Notes under the pieces: generated by a model
Seen by the model: only the letters and a program-made list of their open reading frames with translations
What the model was told of the DNA's origin: nothing
Databases searched by the model: none
Program-made: the position numbers and the translations under genes
Origin: Cycas panzhihuaensis
Taxonomy: Eukaryota > Cycadophyta
DNA: 64,000 nt
Direction of reading: 5' to 3'
NCBI GenBank assembly: GCA_023213395.1
Contig: CM041465.1
Coordinates: forward strand, 181,047,741-181,111,740
Part shown: positions 41,978-51,179 of the stretch, one piece after another
How positions within the stretch are numbered: the stretch's first letter is position 1
How the letters are laid out: each line of letters starts with the position of its first letter

Positions 41978-42880
41978 TTGGACAACCAACAGATGAGCGT
42001 ACTATTCAAAAATGGCAAATGTATCATTTGTGACAAAGATGATCAGATCGTAGCTATTGCCTATGAGGATCAAGGTCTTTATAAGTTGGATGCCAATAAC
42101 ATTACTCTTGATTCTGCTTATTCTGGTTCCACATCCTTGTCAAAAATTCAATTATGGCATCAACGTCTAGGACACTTAAGCCTAGACAATTTGAAGCAGA
42201 TGATAAGCAAAAATATGGTGTATGGGCTTCCAAAGATGTATGGTTCAAAATGTCTTTGCGAAGCTTGCATAATTGGGACAGAACATCGGTTGCCTTTTCC
42301 TAAAGGCAAAGCATGGCGTGCATCTTATCCTTTGCAGTTAGTTCACTCAGACTTGTGTGGACCCATGTCCACTCAATCCTTTGGAGGAGCATTGTATTAC
42401 ATATATTTCATTGATGACTTCTCTCACAAAGTCTGGGTCTACTTCCTAAAGCAAAAATCAGAGGCCTTCTCCAAGTTCAAAGAGTTTAAGACGGAAGTAG
42501 AAAATGAATCTGGCTACTCAATTGGCACATTAAGGTCAGATAATGGAGGTGAATTCACTTCAAATGAATTCAACCAATTTTGCAAGGATAATGGAATTCG
42601 GAGACAACTCACAACTCCTTATAGTCCTCAACAAAATGGAGTCTCCGAAAGGATGAACAGAACTTTGGCTAATAAAGCCAAAACGATGATGCATGCAAAA
42701 GGGCTTCCAAGAGCTTACTGGGCCGAAGCATTTCATACAGCAGCCTATGTGACCAATCGGAGCCCTACAACAGCAGTCACCGATATCACACCTGAGGAGG
42801 CATGGACTGATAAGAAGCCAACTATCAGCCATTTGAGGACATTGAATTGTCTTGTGTATATGCACATACCAGATCAATAA
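41978..42880 (+). CDS. C3 integrase
   Basis: The 300-aa ORF contains the pre-integrase segment (LYKLDANNITL, LWHQRLGHLSLDNLK, CEACIIGTEHRLPF with the HHCC ligands), then LVHSDLCGPM (first catalytic Asp), YYIYFIDDFS, LRSDNGGEFTSNEF (second Asp) and PYSPQQNGVSERMNRTL with the catalytic Glu. The D-D-35-E triad looks complete. A stop at about 42,878 breaks the C-terminal domain, which resumes at 42,890 as [19 protein letters not shown]. The integrase core is therefore intact although the polyprotein is not. Confidence 0.85.
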   Translation: MDNQQMSVLFKNGKCIICDKDDQIVAIAYEDQGLYKLDANNITLDSAYSGSTSLSKIQLWHQRLGHLSLDNLKQMISKNMVYGLPKMYGSKCLCEACIIGTEHRLPFPKGKAWRASYPLQLVHSDLCGPMSTQSFGGALYYIYFIDDFSHKVWVYFLKQKSEAFSKFKEFKTEVENESGYSIGTLRSDNGGEFTSNEFNQFCKDNGIRRQLTTPYSPQQNGVSERMNRTLANKAKTMMHAKGLPRAYWAEAFHTAAYVTNRSPTTAVTDITPEEAWTDKKPTISHLRTLNCLVYMHIPDQ

Positions 42881-42889
42881 AGAACAAAG

Positions 42890-43690
42890 TTGGACAAACA
42901 TAGTCTTAAATGCATCTTTGTAGGATATGCAATCCATAGCAAAGCCTACAAGTTGTATGATCCAGTTGGGAGGAAAATGCATCTCTCAAGAGATGTAATC
43001 TTTGTTGAGGATGATCAGAAAGAGTTGGATATGGCATCAATCCAACCCCCCATTGACAAAGGTAAAAAGATTGTTGAGGACTTCCCTTCCTCTCAATCTT
43101 ATACACCATGTTCTTCATCTGCACCTCCTGTACCATCTACTTCATCTTCATCTGCTCCACTTGAACCTTCCACTTCATCTTCTCTTGATCCTTCACTTAG
43201 ACCAGAAGATATTGAGGTTCATGCTACATCATTTCAGAAGTTACCTAAGTGGTATACTCAAACCAGTGCAGATGGTCATATCATTGAAGGGAAACATCCA
43301 TCAAAGTATAGGCAGCAAACAAACTTTGCACTTATGGCTGAAGTGCTTTCTATTAATGAGCCTTCTACTTTTGCAGAGGCTTCACAAAGTGATAGCTGGA
43401 AAGCTGCCATGGATGAGGAGATTCACTCCATTCATAAGAATGGTACTTGGGATTTGGTCGAATTGCCTCCACACAAACAGGCAATCAGTTGTAAATGGGT
43501 CTACAAGACCAAATTTCATTCTGATGGGACACTCAAGCATCAGAAGGCAAGACTTGTAGCAAAGGGATTCAAACAAAAGGAAGGAATTGATTATGAGGAG
43601 ACCTTTGCACCTGTAGCAAACATGAACACCATCAGACTTCTCATGGCCTTAGTTGCACAATGCAGATGGCGTGTATCGAGATGGACGTGA
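42890..43690 (+). CDS. C3 integrase C-terminus, linker and RT N-terminus
   Basis: This 266-aa ORF begins in the integrase C-terminal domain ([10 protein letters not shown]), passes a Ser/Pro-rich linker (residues about 60-105), then enters [74 protein letters not shown] single-base loss near 43,670, compared with C2 and C4 at the WPVYQMDVK site, shifts the frame and ends it. Confidence 0.8.
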   Translation: MDKHSLKCIFVGYAIHSKAYKLYDPVGRKMHLSRDVIFVEDDQKELDMASIQPPIDKGKKIVEDFPSSQSYTPCSSSAPPVPSTSSSSAPLEPSTSSSLDPSLRPEDIEVHATSFQKLPKWYTQTSADGHIIEGKHPSKYRQQTNFALMAEVLSINEPSTFAEASQSDSWKAAMDEEIHSIHKNGTWDLVELPPHKQAISCKWVYKTKFHSDGTLKHQKARLVAKGFKQKEGIDYEETFAPVANMNTIRLLMALVAQCRWRVSRWT

Positions 43691-44235
43691 AGAGCGCCTT
43701 CCTCAACGACGATCTTCAAGAGGAGGTATACTTGGAGCAACCTCCTGGTTACAAGGAACAAGGCAAGGAGCATTTGGTATGTCGCCTCAAGAAGGCTTTG
43801 TATGGCTTGAAGCAAGCTCCTAGGGCATGGTACACAAAAATCGATGAATACTTTTTGAGATATGGGTTTCATCGATCCACATCTGATCCTAACTTGTATA
43901 TCAAACATGAGCAACACCATGTCATTTATATTGCCTTGTATGTAGATGACTTAGTGATCACGGGTGATGACACTAAGCTCATCAATGCTCTCCAGGATGA
44001 TTTGAAGAGAAGTTTCAAGATGACTGATCTTGGACTTCTCCATTATTTTCTAGGCTTTGAGGTATGGCAGCAGCCAGGCTATATCTTCATTTCCCAAGCA
44101 AAATATTCTTGGGAATTTTGCAGAGATTCAGGATGCATGACTGCAAGATGGCACCTACGCCCATGGAGAACGGCACCAAGCTTTCTCTTAATGAGGAAGC
44201 TGAACCAACAGATCCCACTCTTTATCAACAGTTGA
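43660..44235 (+). CDS. C3 reverse transcriptase catalytic part
   Basis: The 191-aa ORF gives [57 protein letters not shown] (YVDD active site) and [26 protein letters not shown] shows a Gly-to-Asp change against FLNGDL. It loses frame near 44,115 and RNase H follows in another frame. The ATG used is within RT, since the true start is in Gag. Confidence 0.8.
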   Translation: MQMACIEMDVKSAFLNDDLQEEVYLEQPPGYKEQGKEHLVCRLKKALYGLKQAPRAWYTKIDEYFLRYGFHRSTSDPNLYIKHEQHHVIYIALYVDDLVITGDDTKLINALQDDLKRSFKMTDLGLLHYFLGFEVWQQPGYIFISQAKYSWEFCRDSGCMTARWHLRPWRTAPSFLLMRKLNQQIPLFINS

Positions 44236-44840
44236 TTGGTAGCTTGATATATCTCACCAACACTCGTCCAGACATCTCATTTGCAGTTGGAATTTGCTCT
44301 CGTTTCATGTCTCAACCCAATCAGAACCATTGGAAAGCAACAAAATGCATACTCAAGTATATCAAAGGAACATTGCAGCTCGGACTTGAGTATGTACATA
44401 ATGAGAACTTCACTTTGGAGGGGTTCTCTGATTCTGATTAGGCAGGATGCGTGATAGCGTGAAGTCAACCTCGGGTTACTGTTTCACCCTTGGTTCAACA
44501 GCTGTTTCATGGAGTTGCAAGAAGCAACCAAATGTTACCTTGTCCTCCACTGAAGCAGAGTACAAAGCTGCAGTCAGCACAGCTTGTGAGGCTATCTGGC
44601 TTCGACGGATTCTTGGTGAGCTTGGATTTCAGCAGCAGCAGCCGACCAACATTCATTGTGACAATCAGAGTGTCCTCAAGCTAACTAAGAATCCTATCTT
44701 CCATGCATAGACCAAACATATTGAAGTTCACCACCATTTCATCAGGGAGCACGTACATAGTGGTGAGATCACTCTTCAATATCGACCAATGGAGCAGCAA
44801 ACGGCGGATATCTTTACCAAGCCACTTGGTAGAGAGAAAT
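44116..44840 (+). pseudogene. C3 RNase H
   Basis: [40 protein letters not shown] and LEYVHNENFTLEGFSDSD (first RNase H Asp) are followed by frameshift, then STSGYCFTLGSTAVSWSCKKQ, TLSSTEAEYKAAV (catalytic Glu) and HCDNQSVLKL (catalytic Asp). Breaks lie near 44,441 and 44,710. The tail reaches KPLGREKFVKFRDGLG before the polypurine tract. Confidence 0.8.
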
Positions 44841-44899
44841 TTGTAAAATTTAGAGATGGTCTAGGGGTCTGACTTAACATTATAAACAATAAGGGGGGG

Positions 44900-45494
44900 T
44901 GTTAAACCTCATGGTTTACCTTATGTTTATAATGTTAAGCTTATGTACTTTCTATTTTTGTATTATGTGTACACTTTAATGCTCATGTGCACTTTTGTAC
45001 TTTAGGTGTGACTTTATCACTTAAGTGATAAAGTACACACCCACTTTATAACTAGTGACACAATGTTGTCACTTATGTAACTTGAGGGTCAAATGACCCC
45101 ATTGCATCTTTGCTCACACAAGAGCTTCCAAAGGGACACATGTCAATCATCCAAGGCATGTATCTTGGATGTTTGACACTTGTCAAACATCCAAGGCCTT
45201 AGGTCTCTCATCTCATTCTATATAATGAGACCTATTCCTCATTGTTGCTCATTCAAGAGTTGGAGCTCATTGTCATTCTATCAGTTTGCTAATCAAGCTG
45301 AAGGCATTCTTTGGTTGTTGGACTAATTCCAACACCTCATCTTGGGTATTGTGTTCTTGCTCCTAATTCTCCTTGAGTCATTTGAATTCCTTTGAAATCT
45401 TTCAAGTTCTTTGTTACTTTTGCTTAATGCATTTATGGTATTGTGCTTTCATTAAAGATCTTGGGACTAATGTGGCTTAATGCCCATTCTAACA
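44900..45494 (+). repeat. 3' LTR of C3
   Basis: 595 bp, TGTTAAACC to CTAACA, preceded by AAGGGGGGG. The 24-nt dyad is at 45,011-45,034. Confidence 0.9.
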
Positions 45495-46576
45495 CAGCAG
45501 GGTGCCAAGAGGCATACATACCAAAACTCAAGCAGGAGCTACAAGCCCTACCAGCTCAATTCCAGGCCAAGGTTAAGCAAGCAGGCTGGGAAGACTACAT
45601 CTACTGTAACCCTATGTATTATGACCCTGAACTCATGGACAAAATCCTAATGGCACTGAAGGAGGACAACAGGAAGGCCAAAATGGACGCAGACATAGTT
45701 CATACTATCACAAGACTTCCCAATGAAGGAGTAGTTCCACTGGGAACAAAAAGGTCAGAAGTTGACCGAGAAATGTGGTTGAGGGAATTGTGCCAACCCA
45801 ACACTCAGATTATGTCCGGTGGAATCTATGTAGCAGACATTATGGATGTTCGACTTCAGTGGGTGGCAAAAGTGATAAATTCTAGATTCTTGTCCAAACG
45901 GAAGTACACCTACATTCAAGGAGGCATGATGCAGGTGTTGTTGAAAATTCGTGATGGGGAAAAGCTGAATTGGTCCGAATTCTTGGCAGAGAATATGAGG
46001 CAGTAGCTCAAGGAGATTAGGACACACCCATTCTGACATCCCTCCTTGCTTTTGGCCATTCTATTCTATCAATGTCCAGAGGTGCAGCTAACTAGGACTA
46101 CTATCTCTCCTCGGGAGCCAATCATCAAACAGTGGGCAACAGAATTTCCAAACACAGTGAACAGCCCAGAAGCAAAGAGAAAGGTACAAAGACAAATGCA
46201 TAAAGTACTTACCTGGTTACAGAAGACACCAGGCACACCCATTCCCCTTCGAACAAAACAGGTTGTCCATAGACGAGGTAAGAGGAAGAAGGGAGAAGAA
46301 GAATCAGAGGAGGAGGAGGAAGAAGTAGTAGAAGCCTCCTGGGAAGAATGGGAAGACTTCCCACAGGCAACGGAGGCAGGGGAACCTTCAGCACCTCCTA
46401 CACCACAAGACAAAGCAGGACCCATCATTCAATTAATTCAAGAAATGGAGGAAGGGTATAAAGCTGAGATAGCTGCCCTTCAAGACAAAATAAAAGAGAA
46501 AGATGCTATTATTGCCACCCTGACACAGATAAATGAAGAGATTTTGGGAGGACAAAGGCAGCAGGAGCCGCCTTGA

Positions 46577-46672
46577 GACAGAGCGGGGGAGGGATACCCC
46601 GAAATTTTGAAAATTTTTTGGAGTTTTGTTGAGCAAGGATGCTCAAACCCATAACTGTTGACCCGAGATAGA
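46577..46672 (+). other. G1 region between extra ORF and 3' LTR
   Basis: A purine run GCGGGGGAGGGATA at about 46,585-46,597 looks like a polypurine tract, but it is some 75 bp from the LTR start fixed by the target duplication. No purine tract abuts the LTR. Confidence 0.45.
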
Positions 46673-47506
46673 TGTTGGAGTATAAAATGATCCTTTGGCT
46701 GTGAGAGGACCAGAGGTAGGTCAAGCAACCTGAGTTGTGCAGGTACGGACCGTACGGAGGTACGCACGAGGCAAAACGGCAGAGAAATCAGCATTCTGGG
46801 TACGTATGACAGGTGCATACCTAGAACGGGTACGTATGACAGATACGTACCAACGGCGGAACGGAACTGAGCGAAAGCAGTACGCATGACTCAAAGGGAC
46901 CAGTGAAGGCCTATGGAGCTACTGCGTGCACGCATGCATGTGTACGGATACAAAGAATAATTAATTAAGTGCCTAACCAAGTGATTAATGAATGGGTACG
47001 TATGATCGACGGTTATGATGACAGCATAACCCTTCAGCCAAAAGGTACCAACATGAGTACTTAAGGAGGTACGCATGAACCACCAGGTTAGGGTGAGAGC
47101 CGACTATCAAAGGTACGCAAAGGTGCAAGAGGACAAAGACGTATGATGACCCATTGGAGCAACATTGTATGATAAGTACCATCTAGGTACGCATATATGT
47201 ATGAAGGAATGCATCTTTGGAATGCTCAGGAATGCATTCCAACCTCTGTGTAATTGAATGGATTACTTAATAAAAGGAAGAGTTACGTGGAAATCTGTGT
47301 ATTCTTGTGTTATGACGAGAAAAATGCTGAGTATGTGTTGATTTTTGTACTGCTGTGTACCATTGTAGTGTAATTCTGTGAAAAATATGTGGAATGTATG
47401 TGAATAACCATATTGACAGTATCCTAAACTAGACTATAGCACTGTGTAACCTTGACAAGTGTAAGAGGTATCTTGTAAGTGTAATAAGATACCCTCTAAG
47501 TCAACA
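46673..47506 (+). repeat. 3' LTR of G1, 834 bp
   Basis: It matches the 5' LTR but without its 55-bp duplication and with several indels. GTAC words are frequent. It ends TAAGTCAACA followed by GTCAC. Confidence 0.85.
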
Positions 47507-47738
47507 GTCACTTGTCCCGCATGTAACACAAGTCATCCTACTCTCTCTGACTTATGATATATAAATAAGTGGTTGAGGTAGAGTGGTGGACATTGAGTCA
47601 AGATGGAGGTTATTGTGATGTTATTGTTGTGATGTCATCATGTAAACATTTTGTTATGACTTAATGCTATCATACTATGTTCATGATATTTGTTCTATTG
47701 TTCTTGAATATTGAATGATCTCTTTGAATATTTCAACA

Positions 47739-48680
47739 TGGTATCAGAGCAGGTTGTTTGTCAAGCATGGCAATGTGCAAGTTCACCAAGTTATTGATGT
47801 GTGTGGAGGTGGCTCCATAGAGTCGTGTGGCAGATCGAGGATCTTATTTTGGAAGGTGAAACACTGAGATCATCTTTCTTCCAAGTTGTACCAAGCATTG
47901 ATGCAAGACAAAATTATTTCCAGGTAATATCATTCACTCATCTTTGATATGTGAAGAAAGCTCTCTGTTAGAGTTTACTCCATGAAGAAATTAGTTAACT
48001 TGTGAACCTGAAAAGAGATGATGTATGAATCTGAAATTGTTGGTCATTAAAGTTTATACATTGAGAGTTAAGATTTTGAACTTGAAATACCTCATAGGGT
48101 TCGTATTACACATATTGAGGATTTAATTGACGAAATTAAAGCCAATTTCCATTTTGGTTATCTGAAGAAGATATTCTGTCATGAATAAAACCTTGCATGC
48201 GTAAAAAATTAGCCACATCATTTGTAATAGTCGTTGTGTGATAAAACATCCTAGTAAAGATAGTGAGAACCACAGAAGACACCTTTGCCTTATAGTCACC
48301 ATTGTTGAATCTGGAGATCTGTGATTGAATCATGGATATACATATGTGAAGCTGAAGGTTGATCAGATACAAAAAGTTGTTCCTACGTGACCAGTTGGAG
48401 AATACCCGTGATGCTGAAAGGAGAATGTCCATTATGAGGACTGAACTAGGAGGAATTTACAGAAGAAAATTCAAAAATTATTAACAATTGTACCACCCTG
48501 GGGAATCATCTAACCCAGTAGGAACCCTTTCCAAAGGAGAAATACTTCATTTCAAGGGGTAATTCAAAGCAACGTAAGGTGTGACATCTGTGGAAGTGAT
48601 GAAGTGCAGTGGAAGCGTGGAATAAAACCCTAGCCATGGAAAGATTACACCTTGAACAGTGTCGTTGAAAATCAACTTCC
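47739..48680 (+). other. Family M copy 3 PBS and leader
   Basis: PBS TGGTATCAGAGC at 47,739-47,750. A CAG/GTAAT site at 47,931-47,938 matches one at 51,289-51,296 in copy 2. The rest, to the junction with C4, has no recognised gene. Minus-strand ORFs at 48,136 and 48,506 have no known domain. Confidence 0.55.
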
Positions 48681-48699
48681 CAGTATCCTTCCTCCTCAT

Positions 48700-49680
48700 T
48701 TCCCGATGGCAATGCCTACTTCATACCTTCAATGGACAAGAACTTACTATCTGTTAGCAAGTTGGACAAGCAACAGATGAGTGTCTTGTTCAGAAATGGG
48801 AAATGTGTAATCATTGACAAAGATGGCCAAGTAGTAGTTGTTGGATATGAGGATCAAGGCCTCTACAAATTGGATGCAAATAATATAACACTTGATTCTG
48901 CTTACTCTGGTTCCATTGTCACTCCTTACTTGTCTAAGATGCAACTTTGGCATCAACGTCTAGGCCATTTGAGCTTAGACAATTTGAGGTAGATGATTAA
49001 CAAGAACATGGTACATGGGCTTCCTAAGTTTTATGGAACAAAATGTCTTTGCGAAGCATGCATTATGGGAACTCAACATCGCTTGCCTTTCCCTAAAGGC
49101 AAAGTGTGGCGTGCATCACATCCTTTGCAGTTGGTACCTTCGTATTTGTGTGGACCTATGTCCACATCATCTTTTGGAGGAGCTTTGTATTACATCTCCT
49201 TCATTGATGACTTTTCTCACAAAGTCTGGGTCTACTTCATCAAACACAAATCTGAAGCATTTTCCAAGTTCAAAGAATTCAAGTTTGAAGTGGAAAATGA
49301 GTCTAGCCACTCAATCAAAACATTCAGGACAGACAATGGAGGAGAATTTACATCAAATGAATTCACCCAATATTGCAAGGATAATGGCATTCAGAGACAA
49401 CTAACTATTCCTCACACTCCTCAACAAAATGGAGTCTCCGAACGAATAAACAGAACTTTGGCTAATAAAGCCAAAGCAATGATGCATGCACAAGGACTCA
49501 CTCGAGCCATCAAGTGCATTTCACACAGCTGCCTATGTGGCCAATCGCAGTCCTACTACAACAGTCACCGATATGGCACCTGAGGAGGCATGGTCCGCAA
49601 AAGCCTACTGTCGCCCATTTGAGGACTTTTGGGTGCACCGCTTATATGCACATTCCCGATCAAGAAGGAAGAAATTAGAC
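48700..49680 (+). pseudogene. C4 integrase
   Basis: ORFs at 48,732-48,992 and 48,993-49,583 read LYKLDANNITLDSAYSG, LWHQRLGHLSLDNLR, a stop, then CEACIMGTQHRLPF, YISFIDDFS, FRTDNGGEFTSNEF and PQQNGVSERINRTL. Where active copies have HSDLCGPM, C4 reads PSYLCGPM, so the first catalytic Asp is Tyr. A stop at 48,991 and a frameshift at about 49,500 add to this. The integrase is not functional. Confidence 0.8.
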
Positions 49681-49699
49681 AAGCATAGTCTAAAATGCA

Positions 49700-50320
49700 T
49701 CTTTGTAGGATATGCCATTCACAAAGAAAGCCTACAAGTTGTATGATCCCATAGGGAAGAAAATGCATCTCTCAAGAGATGTCATCTTTGCTGAAGAAGA
49801 TCATAAGGAGTTGCAAACATCCATGCAACCTCCCATTGACAAAGGCAAGAAGATTGTTGAGGCCTTCCTTCCCTCTCAATCTTCTACACCATGTACATCA
49901 TCTGCACTTGCTGGACTGTCTACATCAACTGATTTTGCTCCACTTGATCCAAGCACATCTTCTGTTGATCAACCACTTAGACCAGAAGACCTTGAGGTTC
50001 AAGTTACTTCGATTCAAAAGTTACCAAAATGGTACACACAAACAGTTCAAGATGGCCACATCATTGAAGGAAAACGTCCATCAAAATACAGGTGACACCA
50101 ATTATGCGCTTATGGTCAAGTGCTTTGTGTTGATGAGCCTTCCACTTTTGAGGAGGCTTCTAAAAATGAAAATTGGAAGGCTGCCATGGATGAAGAAATC
50201 CATTCTATTGAAAAGAATGGTACTTGGGATTTAGTTGAATTGCCTAAACACAAACAGGCAATTAGTTGCAAATGGGTCTACAAGACCAAATTCTATTCCG
50301 ATGGTTCACTTAAGCAGTAG
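49700..50320 (+). pseudogene. C4 integrase C-terminus, linker and RT start
   Basis: [20 protein letters not shown], then a Ser/Thr-rich linker and [18 protein letters not shown], are followed by a break at about 50,095. RT starts as [34 protein letters not shown] and [17 protein letters not shown] before a stop at 50,320. Confidence 0.75.
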
Positions 50321-50332
50321 AAGGCCCGCCTT

Positions 50333-50812
50333 GTGGCAAAAGGATTTAAACAAAAAGAAGGCATAGACTATGAGGAAACTTTTGCACCAGTGGCAAATAT
50401 GAACACCATCAGACTCATCTTGGCCTTAGCTACTCAATGCAAATGGCCAGTCTATCAGATGGACGTGAAGAACGCCTTTCTTAATGGCAATCTTCAGGAG
50501 GAGGTATATTTGGAGCAACCTCCCGGTTACAAAGTACAACGCAAGGAGCATTTTGTATATCGCCTAAAAAAGGCGTTATATGGCTTGAAACAAGCTCCAA
50601 GAGCATGGTACTCAAAGATCAATGATTACTTCTTGAGACATGGGTTTCATCAATCTACTTCAGATCCTAATCTGCATATAAAATATGAAAAGAACCATGT
50701 CATTTTTGTTACCTTGTATGTAGATGACTTAGTGATCACTGGCAGTGACACTAAGATGATACACATTCTCCAAGATGACTTGAAGAGAAGTTTCGAGATG
50801 ACAGATCTTGGA
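50333..50812 (+). pseudogene. C4 RT, left part, cut by insertion
   Basis: [53 protein letters not shown] and [14 protein letters not shown] (YVDD intact) lead to SFEMTDLG, where family M copy 2 begins at 50,813. The right part resumes at 55,704 as [12 protein letters not shown]. Apart from the stop at 50,320 this stretch is open, so the insertion interrupted a fairly well kept RT. Confidence 0.85.
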
Positions 50813-51167
50813 TGTTAGAAATAATGTTTAATGTGTAATGTATGTGGGTCCTAGGATAATAAGTAATGGTCCTAAGTCTTAGGGTCAAAAGGTCAAAGGA
50901 TGTAAGTTTATTGGTCAAGTTTGTGGTATAATGCTATTAGTCAGGACAAAGGTATTTGTCCCACATGCACTACTTGGGATGTATAGTCTCCCACCTCTTT
51001 GGTATATAAAGGTGGTTGAGGTAGTATGTAAAGATATCACATCATCAAGGCTCACCTTGAGTCCTTGGTGCTTTTGCTATGGTAATATATTCTGATTATA
51101 TTGTGCGATTCTCTAGATGTTGATATTGTTCTTATGGTTGAATGTTCTCCATGTTAAAATCTCAACA
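50813..51167 (+). repeat. 5' LTR of family M copy 2
   Basis: TATATAAAGG at 51,003-51,012 is a strong TATA box. The LTR ends CTCAACA next to the PBS. Confidence 0.95.
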
Positions 51168-51179
51168 TGGTATCAGAGC
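51168..51179 (+). promoter_or_regulatory. Primer binding site of family M copy 2
   Basis: TGGTATCAGAGC, complementary to initiator tRNA-Met, directly abutting the LTR. Confidence 0.95.

Larger units (their letters stand above)
37834..45494 (+). mobile_element. Copia element C3, 7.66 kb, inserted in G1
   Basis: LTRs of 595 bp each at 37,834-38,428 and 44,900-45,494 are bounded by CAGCA target duplications (37,829-37,833 and 45,495-45,499). The 5' LTR begins TA in place of TG. By eye the LTRs differ at about nine sites (roughly 1.5%). PBS at 38,431-38,442, polypurine run AAGGGGGGG at 44,891-44,899. All Copia domains are present in order with several frame breaks. It is the most complete member of the family here. 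Confidence 0.9.
37822..46576 (+). pseudogene. G1 extra ORF after pol, split by C3
   Basis: An ATG at 37,822 opens a frame that runs into C3's target duplication and continues from 45,500. 45,500-46,006 and 46,037-46,576 are the same frame, broken by TAG at 46,004 and TGA at 46,034. The first part has REMWLREL, WVAKVINSRFL and IQGGMMQVLLKIRDG, then LLLAILFYQC. This resembles the plant-transposon/aORF domain found downstream of pol in some plant Gypsy elements. The last 100 residues hold an acidic EEEEEE run, a PPTPQ segment and a probable coiled coil (AEIAALQDKIKEKDAIIA). Function is unknown. Confidence 0.55.
31483..47506 (+). mobile_element. Gypsy element G1 (8.4 kb plus nested C3)
   Basis: LTRs at 31,483-32,368 and 46,673-47,506 start TGTTGGAGTATAAAATG and end TCAACA. 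GTCAC at 31,478-31,482 and 47,507-47,511 is the target duplication. The order is gag, three zinc knuckles, protease, a gag-like block, RT, a GTAC-rich array, then an extra ORF. RNase H and integrase are absent. C3 sits at 37,834-45,494. Protease-RT and three-knuckle Gag place it in Ty3/Gypsy; the lineage was not fixed. Confidence 0.85.
31317..48680 (+). mobile_element. Family M copy 3: 5' LTR and leader, split by G1
   Basis: The LTR starts about 31,317 (TGTCAAAAGTTAATG), is interrupted at 31,482 by G1, and resumes at 47,512 to end ATTTCAACA at 47,738. TGGTATCAGAGC (47,739-47,750) is the PBS. The leader to about 48,680 aligns with copy 2 around the 'accaag...gttgatac...CAGGTAAT' block. It has no gag ORF, and the sequence changes to Copia C4 protein at about 48,680. 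It is therefore a 5' remnant. Confidence 0.65.

Noticed and set aside
43002-43559. 185-aa Leu/His-rich ORF
   Set aside because: It is a frame-shifted shadow of the integrase-RT linker of C3.
46069-46428. Minus-strand Ser-rich ORF
   Set aside because: It is the shadow of the acidic Glu-rich stretch of the G1 extra ORF on the opposite strand.
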